Source: Rudanella lutea DSM 19387
Lineage (GTDB): Bacteria; Bacteroidota; Bacteroidia; Cytophagales; Spirosomataceae
Direction of reading: 5' to 3'
Assembly: GCF_000383955.1 (NCBI RefSeq)
Contig: NZ_KB913013.1
Coordinates: forward strand, 4,297,694-4,361,693
Length of the DNA stretch: 64,000 nucleotides
Below, piece after piece: positions 35,638 to 44,784 of this stretch (positions within the stretch are counted from its first letter, which is position 1; every line of letters begins with the position of its first letter). Under the pieces are notes generated by a model. That model saw only the letters and a list, made by a program, of their open reading frames with translations. It searched no databases and was not told the origin of the DNA. Position numbers and translations under genes: made by a program.

Positions 35638-37095
35638 TTACGGTTTTACCCGCTCCGGCTTGGCTGTGGGGCCGGTCATTTGGGCGGGTAACCTGAATAC
35701 GGCCCCGGATTTCGTCCCGAAATACAAAAATGACTCAGAAGGCTGCCGACCGTTGCCATCGGCCCAAAGCCCGTAAAAATCGGGATGTGCACCAACCGGT
35801 CGGCGGGGGTAGCTGTGGTTGCGGGGGCTGTTGCGGGTGAGGGCGCCGGTTTGTTGCCAGTGTTGCCCCTGATCGCGGCTAACCCAAACGGCGAGCTCTC
35901 CGCCGGTATTGTACGCCTGCGGGCCGGTGCCCGTAGGCCCCACAATGCGCCAGGTCCCGTCGGGTTCGCAGTAGAGCGAGCCCATGTCGTAGTTATGGTC
36001 GGAGGTGGTGACCGGATAAATAGTCCACGCTTTGCCCGTCCAGTGGGCTACGTGCCAGGTGTAAGGCCCGCTGTTGGGGCCGGGTTCAGGGCCTTTGCTC
36101 GTGATGTACAGAATCACGGGGTTGCCCTTACTGTCGTGAGCCACATCGTTGATGTACACGTTGAGCCCTTCGGCCTTGTAGTTATGTATGAGGGCTGCGT
36201 TTTGGGTTTCGCGTACCGGCAGGCTGATCCGTTGGCCACCCGCTGTTTGCCACGACTGCCCGAAATCCGTTGTTTCGACGTAGTAGAGATTGGTGCGATA
36301 GTCGAGCCCGGCCCCTTTTTCGGTGTCGGGGTGCATGTTAAACGCGGTGCCCACTTTGCGGCCGTATTGGTGGCTGGTTTGGTAGTGGCCTTCCTCAATG
36401 GCGGCAATATCCCGAATGGCCGACCACCGGATACCGTCGCGGCTGGTGATGTAACCAATGGTTCGGCGGGGTTTTTTCGGACCGTATTTAAGCATACCGC
36501 GCTCGTAGTGGGTCATCAGATGCAGAAACCCCCGGTCGGGGTCGTAGTGGCTCTGGAGGTACGAGAAATTGTCGAACGGGACAAGGCTATCGCCCTGCAT
36601 CCGGGTCGCTGGCACCCGCTCAAAGGTCGTGATGTCGTATGGTTTCCGGCTCCGATGGATCAACGATGGGCGTTCGGTGCCGTGTGAGGTTGAAAAGAGC
36701 CAGATGTAGCCTTGCCGGTCAATATTGAGTACCGGGTTATCGTGGGCGTCGTCGGTCTGTTTGTCGAGTACAATTGTGGGTCGTGACACCGTGCCGGTGC
36801 GGTGGTCAAATACGCCAACTTCGTGGAGCAGGCTCGGCCGGGGGCTTTTGGAGGCTCCGCCGAAGCAGAAAAACGTTTTCTGAACGGCTGGGGCATATAC
36901 GGCGAATGGGTGGTGGTTGGCCGGATAGGTGGCAAGACCCCCGCTGTATTTGTATGCGTACTCGGTTTTGAGTGGCCCAATGTGGTACCAGATGCCCCGG
37001 TAGCCGTCGTCGGGTTGGTTGAGGGTAGGAATCGGTTGCGCAAAGGCACTGATGCCCGCAAGCAGGCTAATCGGGAGGGTAAGGTGTTTGAGCAT
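35638..37095 (-). CDS. Secreted BNR_4-type (sialidase-like propeller) protein
   Basis: A 485-residue exported protein with signal peptide MLKHLTLPISLLAGISAFAQ. I start at 37095 for that signal; an upstream in-frame start at 37146 would add 17 residues. The family start DDGYRGIWYHIG is followed by beta-propeller strands with Asp-box-like turns (NIDRQGYIWLFSTSHG, SRDGIRWSAIRD, TDFGQSWQTAGG, SRDQGQHWQQTG). The BNR_4 group includes ulvan lyases of PL24/PL25 as well as uncharacterised members, so polysaccharide degradation is possible. Conserved His (HHPFAVYAP, NHSYPRRP) may be catalytic. No SusCD pair adjoins it. Confidence 0.72.
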   Translation of the reverse strand: MLKHLTLPISLLAGISAFAQPIPTLNQPDDGYRGIWYHIGPLKTEYAYKYSGGLATYPANHHPFAVYAPAVQKTFFCFGGASKSPRPSLLHEVGVFDHRTGTVSRPTIVLDKQTDDAHDNPVLNIDRQGYIWLFSTSHGTERPSLIHRSRKPYDITTFERVPATRMQGDSLVPFDNFSYLQSHYDPDRGFLHLMTHYERGMLKYGPKKPRRTIGYITSRDGIRWSAIRDIAAIEEGHYQTSHQYGRKVGTAFNMHPDTEKGAGLDYRTNLYYVETTDFGQSWQTAGGQRISLPVRETQNAALIHNYKAEGLNVYINDVAHDSKGNPVILYITSKGPEPGPNSGPYTWHVAHWTGKAWTIYPVTTSDHNYDMGSLYCEPDGTWRIVGPTGTGPQAYNTGGELAVWVSRDQGQHWQQTGALTRNSPRNHSYPRRPVGAHPDFYGLWADGNGRQPSESFLYFGTKSGAVFRLPAQMTGPTAKPERVKP

Positions 37096-37168
37096 ATCCG
37101 TAAAAGCACCGCCCGACCCGTACTTAACGGCTTTTAAATGTACCAAAGCGTGGTTTGCCCCGACACGC

Positions 37169-37594
37169 TCAGGAGGGCAATGTGTTACCGGGTAAATAGT
37201 GTTTCACCAACTGGCTAATCATGACCTTCAGTTGGCCGTAATCGGTGGGTTTGGTCAAAAAGTGGGTCGCGCCCAGGGCCTGCGCCCGTTCCTGATCCCC
37301 ATCTGTACTGGAAGTGGTAAACAGAATGATGGGCAGGTCTTGCCAGGCAACGGTCCGCCGAACCTGCGCCAGCGTTTCGAACCCGTTTTGCCGGGGCATG
37401 TTGATGTCGAGCAAAATAAGCCGGGGTGGTTCGGGGGCGTTGGAAAGTTCGGGCAGCACCTCGTCGCCGTCGTTCAGGATTTTGAGCGGTATGGAGGGTG
37501 TGTGTTGTTCAAACGCGGTGTAGACCAGAAACTGGTCATCCTGATCGTCGTCGACGAGCCAGACATTAGGGGATTGACTGGATGGAGAAAGCAT
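37169..37594 (-). CDS. Single-domain response regulator (CheY-like)
   Basis: A 141-residue receiver domain with no output domain. The acidic pocket is VDDDQDD near residues 15-20, the phospho-acceptor Asp63 is in LILLDINMPRQNG, the switch residues are FTTSS at 91-95 and the conserved Lys114 is in FLTKPTD. This form in Bacteroidota is commonly paired with hybrid or orphan histidine kinases encoded elsewhere, and usually acts by protein contact. No kinase lies in the window. An IS element starts about 155 bases upstream of its start codon. Confidence 0.93.
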   Translation of the reverse strand: MLSPSSQSPNVWLVDDDQDDQFLVYTAFEQHTPSIPLKILNDGDEVLPELSNAPEPPRLILLDINMPRQNGFETLAQVRRTVAWQDLPIILFTTSSTDGDQERAQALGATHFLTKPTDYGQLKVMISQLVKHYLPGNTLPS

Positions 37595-37799
37595 GTGGAG
37601 TGGTTAGAACGTATGGAAGGTACCCGGGAGCACCCAAAAAAGAGAAACGCCGACTGAATGAAGTGCCGGGCCGGAGCCGACTAATGGGGTGCGCGAAGAG
37701 GTGGACTGTATGGTTGGGCGACGTTTGCCCGGGAATGCCTACGTCTTAGAGTGTGTGGACAATTAGGATAAACTTACCCAATCCTACGATCTTTGTGGC

Positions 37800-38551
37800 A
37801 TGAGACGCTATGAGATCACCGAGCAGGAATGGACTAAAATCACCCCTCTTCTACCAGGACAGGCAGGCTCAGCAGGCCGAAAAGCACTCGATAACCGCTT
37901 GTTTATCAACGCCGTGCTCTGGATTGCCCGCTCGGGTGCGCCTTGGCGCGACTTGCCTGAACGCTTCGGCAATTGGAACAGCAACTACCGACGATTTCGG
38001 CGCTGGGCTCAGGCTGGGGTGTGGAAACAGGTCTTTGATGCCCTGCAAGAGCCCGACCTGGATTGGGTAATGATTGACTCGACAACGGTGCGAGCTCATC
38101 AACAGGCTGCTGGGCAAAAAAAAGTAGTCTCCAGCAACAAGCATTAGGCCGCTCACGGGGCGGCTTGACCACAAAAATTCATGCTCTGGTGGATGCCTTA
38201 GGCAATCCTATCCGCATTGAGTTAAGTCCTGGCCATGCGGGTGATGCGCCTTGCGCAGCCACCTTACTGGCTGACTGTGAGGCTTTTGCTGTGATTGCCG
38301 ATAAGGCTTATGATGCCGATTGGTTGCTGGAAGGGTTGGCCCACAACGGTTGTGACGCGATCATTCCCTCCAAAGTGAATCGGGTGGAGCAGCGGGTAAT
38401 CGATGAGAATTTGTACGCTGATCGCAACAAGATTGAACGCTATTTTAACCGCTTGAAACAGTATCGCCGGGTAGCAACTCGCTACGAAAAAACAGCCAGC
38501 AGCTTCTTGGCGATGGTTCATCTGGCTTCAAGTATGATTTTGTTGCTCTGA
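37800..38551 (+). CDS. IS5-family transposase made by -1 frameshift
   Basis: DDE transposase in two overlapping frames. Frame one (37800-38147) has the DUF4096-like N-terminus YEITEQEWTKITPLLPGQ, IARSGAPWRDLPERFGNW and the first catalytic Asp in WVMIDSTTVRAH. Frame two ends at 38551 and gives GRSRGGLTTKIHALVDALGNP, the second Asp in VIADKAYDADWL and the final Glu in RNKIERYFNRLKQYRR. A run of eight A (38116-38123) in the overlap is a slippery site: slipping back by one gives AGQKKSSLQQQALGRSRGG, which is continuous with the family sequence. The product of about 250 residues is therefore probably functional, and the frameshift programmed rather than a mutation. Confidence 0.88.
38116..38123 (+). 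other. Slippery A8 site for transposase frameshifting
   Basis: Eight consecutive A in the frame-one codons CAA AAA AAA. A -1 slip joins the two transposase frames at the point expected for IS427-like elements. Confidence 0.7.
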
Positions 38552-38816
38552 TTGTCCACACACTCTAATAAACAATCAAATTTAACAAGTAAATTGTTAA
38601 GAAACAAAACTGATTTAAGTGTCTATTAGTGTGGGCCTGGACAGGCAAAAATTGTAGACTGGCTTAGGCAGTTCGAAGGTACCGGCTACGCCTGTCGTTC
38701 ACCACTATACGTGCCTGAAAATAAATAGATTCTTATTTAACGAACCTGGCGGGCGAGCATGGTGGCAGCACCGCGCTCCGGGTAGGTATAACGGCCGCCA
38801 TTTGGCTTTATAGGGT

Positions 38817-39764
38817 ATGAGATTTGTACTTACCCTGGCGTTGCTGGTTAGCGCACTGGGTGCCGTAGCCCAACATAAACCTGTGAACTTCGACAAAATT
38901 GCCATTCAATCATCGCGGTACTGGCTGGACCTCGATTACGTGGGCGACAATCTGGTTGGCCACAAATTAGACATTCACTTGCCGCTGAACGGCAAAGCAC
39001 CGTACCCCGTGGTGATCTGCATTTATGGCAGTGCCTGGCGGTCGAACAGCTGGAAAGCCAATTCGTTTAAAGACGGCATTGGGCAGCGGTTGCTCGAAAA
39101 AGGGTATGCCGTGGCCAGTATCAACTACCGGTCGAGTAGCGATGCCGTTTTTCCGGCTCAGATTCACGACGTGAAAGCTGCTATCCGGTTTGTGCGGGCC
39201 AATGCTGCGCAACTGGACCTCGACGATTCGTTTGTGGCCATTACGGGCTGGTCGTCGGGTGGGCATCTGGCCGCTATGGCCGGGACAACCAACGGTCTCA
39301 AAAAGACAACCGTGGCCGGGCTGGATGTTGATCTGGAGGGAAATCTGGGCGCATTCACGGGCGTTAGCAGTCAGGTCGACGCGGTGGTTGACTGGTTTGG
39401 CCCCACCGACTTTCTGATTATGGATAGCTGTGGGAGCACCATGTCGCACGACGACGCCCAGTCGCCGGAGTCGGTGCTGGTAGGCGGGCCTATTCAGCAG
39501 AACAAGGAAAAGTGCGCGGTGGCCAATCCTATCAGCTATGTGCGCAAAGGCAACCCGCCTTTTCTGCTATTTCACGGCGACAAAGACCCGCTGGTACCGC
39601 CCTGTCAGAGCGAGAAGTTGTTTGAAAAACAACAGGCAACGGGTGTCAAAACCGAGCTGGTGCTGGTACCGGGTGGTGGGCATGGCCCCGGCGTCATGAT
39701 CGACCCGTATTTTGATCAGATGCTCCGCTTTCTGGACACGCTCCGCGCGAGCCGCAAAAAGTAA
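38817..39764 (+). CDS. Secreted alpha/beta-hydrolase (BD-FAE/Aes-like esterase)
   Basis: A 315-residue esterase or lipase with signal peptide MRFVLTLALLVSALGAVA. The oxyanion region is VVICIYGSAW instead of the usual HGG, the nucleophile Ser146 is in GWSSGG, the Asp is in HGDKDPLVPP and the catalytic His is in GGGHGPG near the C-terminus. The overall layout is that of carbohydrate-acetyl or feruloyl esterases and of kynurenine-formamidase-like enzymes. It is 46 bases from the cupin gene in the same direction. The exact substrate is unknown. Confidence 0.85.
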   Translation: MRFVLTLALLVSALGAVAQHKPVNFDKIAIQSSRYWLDLDYVGDNLVGHKLDIHLPLNGKAPYPVVICIYGSAWRSNSWKANSFKDGIGQRLLEKGYAVASINYRSSSDAVFPAQIHDVKAAIRFVRANAAQLDLDDSFVAITGWSSGGHLAAMAGTTNGLKKTTVAGLDVDLEGNLGAFTGVSSQVDAVVDWFGPTDFLIMDSCGSTMSHDDAQSPESVLVGGPIQQNKEKCAVANPISYVRKGNPPFLLFHGDKDPLVPPCQSEKLFEKQQATGVKTELVLVPGGGHGPGVMIDPYFDQMLRFLDTLRASRKK

Positions 39765-39809
39765 ACCGACAGACAAGCAGCCCCATTTTTAGCCATTCAC
39801 CGAACCACT

Positions 39810-40913
39810 ATGTCGTCTGAACCCCAACTAACCTCTGCCGATTTGACGGCACTCTACCAAAAAGGCGCCGAGATGCCCGGCGGCCTGTCGGCTATTCAGG
39901 CCGTGACCCCGCAAAATGCTCTGCCGGGCCAGAAAATCCCGTACTACCTGCTCAACGGCTCCGGCGACCGCTACCTGGTTGGTGGGCTGGTGGTGAGCCA
40001 ATTGGCCCGCCCGGCCGATACGGGTAATCTGTTCGAGTGGTCGGTGCTGACCGGCGGCAAAGGGGCCACGCTGCCCATGCACACGCACGCGCACACCCAC
40101 GAGGTGATCTACGTACTTGAGGGCGTGGTGGAACTTTGGCTGAACGGCGAACACCATTTGCTGGTCAAAGGCGATTTTGCCAGTATTCCGCCTACGGTAC
40201 CGCACGGGTTTCGGATGGATACGCACCGCAATCAGCTGATTTCGATGACGAGCGAAGATGGCCTGTCGTTATTGTACTCGACGTTAGGAGTGCCTTACAC
40301 CGGCCATGTGCAGCCGGGCGATGCCGTGGCTCCGTTGGCGGCCGAGGTTATGCAACAGGCTGAGCAGGTGGCTGATATTCGGTTTACGAACGAGCCCCTC
40401 ACGGGCGACTCGCCCCGTCGGGTAACCAACGCGCAATTGCCCGGTGCGGTGGTGCCGTATGTGTTGGCAGCGGGCGAGGGTGATCGGTACACTATTGGTG
40501 ATCAGTTGTTTACGGTGCTGAGCGACAACGCCAGTACCGCCCATAAGCTTTTGGTGGTAGGTACCGAGGGACCGGCCGGGCACATGATTATCAAGCACTT
40601 TCACCAGAAACACTCCGAGTCATTTTTCTGTGTAGATGGGCAAATGGCGATGTGGGCCAACGGCTCCCTGCTCGACCTGAATCCGGGCGATTTTCTGTCG
40701 GCTCCGGCCGGTACCATTCATGCGTACCAGTTCAAAAGCCCGTACACCCGCATTGTAGGTATGCTTACGCCCGGCATTTTCGAAGATTTCTTCCGGTCGG
40801 CGCACCCGTACACCGATCACGTGTACCCCCAAGCCCCGACGCCCGGCCCGAACTTCGCGAAAATAAGCCAGCTTGATCTGGTCTTTGTCGAACGACCGGG
40901 ACCACCGCAGTAA
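39810..40913 (+). CDS. Quercetin 2,3-dioxygenase-like bicupin
   Basis: A 367-residue protein of two cupin domains. The first has HTHAHTHE (residues 91-98) plus VPHGF (His132), the metal set seen in QdoI-type quercetinases; the second has KHFHQKHSESFF near 272 and APAGTIHAYQF. Quercetinases open the flavonol ring with dioxygen using Fe, Mn or Co. GHVQPGDA and the dioxygenase-like N-terminus ALPGQKIPYYLLNGSGDRYLVGG agree with the family. The gene is followed by a monooxygenase on the other strand, so an aromatic or plant-compound pathway is plausible, though not shown. Confidence 0.83.
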   Translation: MSSEPQLTSADLTALYQKGAEMPGGLSAIQAVTPQNALPGQKIPYYLLNGSGDRYLVGGLVVSQLARPADTGNLFEWSVLTGGKGATLPMHTHAHTHEVIYVLEGVVELWLNGEHHLLVKGDFASIPPTVPHGFRMDTHRNQLISMTSEDGLSLLYSTLGVPYTGHVQPGDAVAPLAAEVMQQAEQVADIRFTNEPLTGDSPRRVTNAQLPGAVVPYVLAAGEGDRYTIGDQLFTVLSDNASTAHKLLVVGTEGPAGHMIIKHFHQKHSESFFCVDGQMAMWANGSLLDLNPGDFLSAPAGTIHAYQFKSPYTRIVGMLTPGIFEDFFRSAHPYTDHVYPQAPTPGPNFAKISQLDLVFVERPGPPQ

Positions 40914-40916
40914 ATG

Positions 40917-41002
40917 AGTGAATTGGTGAAAGAGCGAAAGAGTGAATTGTCGATATGGCGCATCACTCTTTCACTCTTTTACTCTTTCACTCTTTACCAT
41001 TG
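40917..41002. repeat. Heptad-type repeat at a convergent junction
   Basis: Copies of gaaagag(c/t)ga on the left face cactcttt copies on the right, as at 33263-33350. The stop codon of the FAD monooxygenase (aagagTGA on the minus strand) lies within the repeat. Confidence 0.75.
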
Positions 41003-42228
41003 AGCGTTTCTTTGTCAAAGCCGGCAATTTGCCGGTAGCTGTCCATCACCTGTTTCAGCTCTTCGTACGGAATAGCCTCGTCGGGGTGGGCGAATCCGTC
41101 GGGGGCGACTTCTTCCATCATGTCCAGAATCTGATCAGGCCCTTTTTGGCGGTTTTGTAGCACCACCCGTGTGGTGGCCGGCACGCGTTCCCGGTCGTAG
41201 GTCTGGAGAGCCGTTGGCGCGTCGGGTTGGGTGGTCAATGCCTGCGTGAGGGCTTCGGCGTCCAGAATAGCCTGCGACGCCCCGTTGGAGCCAATCGGGT
41301 ACATGGGGTGAGCCGCGTCGCCGAGCAGCGTGACCCGCCCGAATGTCCAACGGTCGAGCGGGTCGCGGTCCGACATCGGAAACTCGTAAACCGAAGGCGC
41401 ACCGGCAATCATGGCGGGCACGTTGAGCCAGTCGAAGTGCCAGTTCTGGTACAGATTCACCAGCCGGTCGGGGTCGGCCTGCCGGTTCCAGTCGCGCACG
41501 GTCATAGCCGTTTCGGGCTCCCAAAGATTAGCCACCCAATTGATTACCTGCAAGCCTGTTTCGTCGGGTTCGCCAATGGGGTAGGCCACCATTTTTTGTT
41601 TCAGGTGGCCAATCATCACCATCGAGCGGCCGTTCAGAAAGGGCTTCATGCGAGTGGTACCCCGGTATAGCACATTGCCCGAAAAACGGGGCTCGGTTTC
41701 GGTCGGGTACAGTTGTTTCCGTACCACCGAGTGAATACCGTCGCAGCCAATCAGCAGGTCAACGGTGTCGGTTGTCAACACGGTGCCGGTAGCCCGGTCG
41801 GTAAACGTAGCGGTTACGTTCTGTTCGGTTTGGCTGAACGAGGACAGATGGTGACCCAGCCGCACGGCATCCGGCCCGATTCGGGTCAGCACTTCGTCGT
41901 AAAGCATTTCCTGAAACCGCCCGCGATGCACCGAAAACTGCGGCCACCGGTAGCCCGCGTGGCGACCACGGGGCTCGTGCCAGAACAGCTGCCCGTGTTT
42001 GTTATAATACCGCAGGTCTTCGGTTTCGACGGCTATCCGGGCAAGTTTCGGGGCCAACCCCAGGTTGGTGAGTACCCGAACGCTGTGGGGCAACAGATTG
42101 ATACCCACCCCAAGCGCCCGAATAACGGACACCGACTCGTAAACCTGTACCCTAAAGCCAGCCTGATGCAGGCAGAGGGCAGCAGTTAGCCCACCAATCC
42201 CCCCGCCGATAATGCCTATTTTCACCAT
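40987..42228 (-). CDS. FAD-dependent aromatic monooxygenase
   Basis: A 413-residue class A flavin monooxygenase. The FAD motif GIIGGGIGGLTAALCLHQAG is at residues 4-23, the DG motif is DLLIGCDGIHSVVRKQLYP near 160, and GD appears as VTLLGDAAHPMYPIGSNGASQAILDAEAL near 290. The GSNGASQ segment resembles salicylate-, 3-hydroxybenzoate- and PhzS-type enzymes. The substrate is unknown. Its start lies 4 bases after the GH95 stop on the same strand, so the two may share a transcript, an odd pairing. Confidence 0.85.
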   Translation of the reverse strand: MVKIGIIGGGIGGLTAALCLHQAGFRVQVYESVSVIRALGVGINLLPHSVRVLTNLGLAPKLARIAVETEDLRYYNKHGQLFWHEPRGRHAGYRWPQFSVHRGRFQEMLYDEVLTRIGPDAVRLGHHLSSFSQTEQNVTATFTDRATGTVLTTDTVDLLIGCDGIHSVVRKQLYPTETEPRFSGNVLYRGTTRMKPFLNGRSMVMIGHLKQKMVAYPIGEPDETGLQVINWVANLWEPETAMTVRDWNRQADPDRLVNLYQNWHFDWLNVPAMIAGAPSVYEFPMSDRDPLDRWTFGRVTLLGDAAHPMYPIGSNGASQAILDAEALTQALTTQPDAPTALQTYDRERVPATTRVVLQNRQKGPDQILDMMEEVAPDGFAHPDEAIPYEELKQVMDSYRQIAGFDKETLNGKE

Positions 42229-42232
42229 TCGT

Positions 42233-44623
42233 TTAGAATCGGTAAACGCGCTTCTCGCCTTTTTTCAACACAACCGGCTTCGATTGGCCCTTGTACCGCA
42301 GCGTGGCCCGACCACCCTGTCGGGCCTCTACCGTTACCTGATCCAACCGCCCGGCTTTCCAGTTCATGCTGATGTTGTAGCCACCACGGGCCACCAGCCC
42401 ACCTACGGCTCCGTTGGCCCAGCTCGCGGGCAGGGCCGGTAGCAGGTCAATCAGCACCCCGCCTTCCGGGGTTTCAACATGGCTTTGCAGGAGCATTTCG
42501 GCAATGCCGGCCGTGGTGCCGAAGTTGGCATCCATCTGAAAGGGCGGGTGCTGCCCAAAGAGGTTGATAGAGGTGCTTTTGGCACCCACTACGTCCAGAC
42601 TTGCCTTCGCTTTTTCGGCTTCACCCAGCCGCGCGTACTGACTCACGAGCCAGGCGGCACTCCAGCCCGTATGCCCGCCCCCGTTGGCAATGCGGTAGTC
42701 GAGCGATTTCCGAACGGCATCCATCAGGTCGGGCGTTTGCACGGCGTTGATCTGATGACCGGGGTGCAGCGCAAACAAGTGCGAAATATGTCGGTGGCCG
42801 GGCTCGGCTTCTTTAAACGGCTCGGCCCACTCCATCAGTCGTCCGTCGGCCCCGATCTGCGGCCCGGCCAATTGCCCCTGAGCCTCGGCAATGCGCCGGG
42901 TCCAGCTATCCGAGATGCCGAGGGCTTTGGAAACCATCCCAAAATCATGGAACAACTGCCAGATCACCTGCTGCTCGTGGGCGGGTCCCATGCTAATCTG
43001 ACTTTTGCTGCCATCGGGCGCAATAAACGTGTTTTCGGGTGAGCCTGCCGGGCCCGACACCAGCTTGCCCGTTTGCGGATGCACCACCAGCCAGTCCATG
43101 TAAAACTCGGTGGCCGCTTTCAGTACGGGGTACATCTGCCGCAAAAAGGCTTTGTCCTGGGTGTAGCGGTAGTGTTCGGCAATGTGGCTGCATAACCAGG
43201 CAGTAGCCCCGGTGTGCATTCCCCAACTGGCCTGCTCGCCGGGGGCGGTGTAGCCCCAGACGTTGGTAATCGGGTGCATCACCCAGCCCCGCGCGTGGTA
43301 GTGAACACGGGCGGTCTCGGCACCGGGTGTGGTGAGCGAACGCAACAGATCGAAAAACGGCAGGTGTAGCTCCGACAAATTGGTTACCTCGGCCGGCCAG
43401 TAATTCATCTGGATATTGATGTTCGTATGGTAGTCGCCATTCCAGGGAGTCTGGATTTTATTACCCCAGATGCCCTGCAAATTGGCGGGTAGTGTGCCGG
43501 GCCGCGACGACGAAATGAGCAGATACCGGCCGTACTGAAACAGGAGTTCGTACAGGTGCGGGTCGTTGCGGTTGGTTTTGAAAGCCGCCAGCCGTTCGTC
43601 GGTAGGTTGGGTGTCGTTGCCCGAAAACAGAGTAAATGTGGTACGGTCGAAATAGCGCCGGTAGTCGGCCAGGTGGTCATTCAGGAGCCGGGTGTAGGGT
43701 TTCTGGATGGCCTGTTGCAGCGTGCGGGCCGTAATACTCACCTGATCGCGACCGCGGTAGGTGGGGTGTTGCAGCTTGTAGTCGGTGGAGGCCGTCAGAT
43801 ACAGAATCACTTCCGTGGCTCCGCTGACCGAAATCCCCGCATCGGTGTAGGCTACCGTGCCACCTTTATTCTGGGCCTTGAGCCGGGTCATGTAGGCCAG
43901 TCCGTCGCCCCCTTTGCCGTCGGAAAGGTTGCCCGCCATAATCAGCTGATTATCGGCTGTGTAGGTACGGAATCGCTCAGGTCGCCACAGCCGGGCCTTA
44001 AACGACAGCGCACCGGGTTTGTCGGCGGTGAACCGGATAGCCATCACCTGATCGGGGTAGCTCACAAAAGCTTCGCGGCTAAACCGAACCCCGTTTTGGG
44101 TGTAGCGGACCCGGGCCACGGCATCGTGCAGGTCGAGTTCACGGTAGTAGTCGGTATAGGGGGCTGTGCTGGCAAAATCGAGATACAGTTCGCCGAGGGT
44201 CTGAAAACTGCCGTAAGGTACCTTGGTTCCGTTGCCGTTGCCGGAGCCTGCCCCCTTGCTGATCTGGGTTTTGTCGGTCAGCTCGGTAGCTTCTTTATAT
44301 TTTCCGGCGTACAGGAGTTTTCGGATTTCGGCCTGAGCCGCAAACGAGTTAGGGTTGTTATTGTCGTCGGGGCTCCCCGACCACATACTTTCTTCGTTGA
44401 GCTGAATGCGCTCGCTGTTTACATCACCAAACACCATTGCCCCCAGCGACCCGTTGCCCAGCGGTAGGGCCTTGAGCCATTCGGGGTCGTCTTTCCAGCC
44501 TCTATCGACATCGGCTATTTGCGCGTTGGCGGGTGTTTTGTACCAGAGTTTGAGCGGTGGGTGGGGTTGGGCCAAAGCCGTTTGGGCCAGAAATAGGGCC
44601 AGAAACAGGAAGCAGGTACGCAT
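42233..44623 (-). CDS. GH95-family glycosidase (alpha-L-fucosidase-like)
   Basis: Exported enzyme of 796 residues that removes terminal alpha-1,2-linked L-fucose or the related L-galactose. I start at 44623 (MRTCFLFLALFLAQTALAQ) for its signal peptide; the open frame continues upstream to 45004 but overlaps an inverted repeat and the next gene. The N-terminal beta domain contains WLKALPLGNGSLGAMVFGD and NEESMWSGSPDDNNN, which is diagnostic for GH95. The (alpha/alpha)6 catalytic part has NINIQMNYWPAEVTNLSELH with the key Asn pair, LQGIWGN, WAHTGA-like SWGMHTGATAWLC and GWSAAWLVSQYARLG. The C-terminal domain ends with FSDPxxxx-like ALPASWANGAVGGLVARGG. Full length. Confidence 0.92.
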   Translation of the reverse strand: MRTCFLFLALFLAQTALAQPHPPLKLWYKTPANAQIADVDRGWKDDPEWLKALPLGNGSLGAMVFGDVNSERIQLNEESMWSGSPDDNNNPNSFAAQAEIRKLLYAGKYKEATELTDKTQISKGAGSGNGNGTKVPYGSFQTLGELYLDFASTAPYTDYYRELDLHDAVARVRYTQNGVRFSREAFVSYPDQVMAIRFTADKPGALSFKARLWRPERFRTYTADNQLIMAGNLSDGKGGDGLAYMTRLKAQNKGGTVAYTDAGISVSGATEVILYLTASTDYKLQHPTYRGRDQVSITARTLQQAIQKPYTRLLNDHLADYRRYFDRTTFTLFSGNDTQPTDERLAAFKTNRNDPHLYELLFQYGRYLLISSSRPGTLPANLQGIWGNKIQTPWNGDYHTNINIQMNYWPAEVTNLSELHLPFFDLLRSLTTPGAETARVHYHARGWVMHPITNVWGYTAPGEQASWGMHTGATAWLCSHIAEHYRYTQDKAFLRQMYPVLKAATEFYMDWLVVHPQTGKLVSGPAGSPENTFIAPDGSKSQISMGPAHEQQVIWQLFHDFGMVSKALGISDSWTRRIAEAQGQLAGPQIGADGRLMEWAEPFKEAEPGHRHISHLFALHPGHQINAVQTPDLMDAVRKSLDYRIANGGGHTGWSAAWLVSQYARLGEAEKAKASLDVVGAKSTSINLFGQHPPFQMDANFGTTAGIAEMLLQSHVETPEGGVLIDLLPALPASWANGAVGGLVARGGYNISMNWKAGRLDQVTVEARQGGRATLRYKGQSKPVVLKKGEKRVYRF

Positions 44624-44717
44624 GAGTGTCGGAAAACGGCCGTTTTGAGGCCGGTAAAGAGTTCGGGGGTTAAAGGTAATTGTTTGGAGTGTATGGGGGG
44701 AGCGTTGCAGAGATGTC

Positions 44718-44774
44718 ATCTTCCCAGCCGAGATGTCATCTTTCCAAACAAGATGACATCTCGGCTGGGAAGAT
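44718..44774. repeat. 24-base perfect inverted repeat
   Basis: Arms at 44718-44741 and 44751-44774 are exact complements around a 9-base loop. An extra copy of agatgtcatctt at 44711-44722 repeats the inner part of the left arm. It lies between the GH95 start and the DUF1501 end with no T run. Confidence 0.8.
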
Positions 44775-44784
44775 AAGCCAGAAT

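Larger units (their letters stand above)
37749..38565 (+). mobile_element. IS5-family insertion sequence (IS427-like group)
   Basis: Complete element of about 817 bases. Terminal inverted repeats gagtgtgtggacaat (37749-37763) and attgtccacacactc (38551-38565) are perfect. TA dinucleotides flank both ends (37747-37748 and 38566-38567), fitting the 2-base target duplication of this group. One transposase is encoded in two frames. It lies between the response regulator and the esterase, and both flanking genes look intact. Confidence 0.88.

Noticed and set aside
38165-38551. Apparent separate 128-residue transposase gene
   Set aside because: Its frame continues upstream to the A8 slippery site and completes the transposase begun at 37800, so it is the second half of one frameshifted protein.
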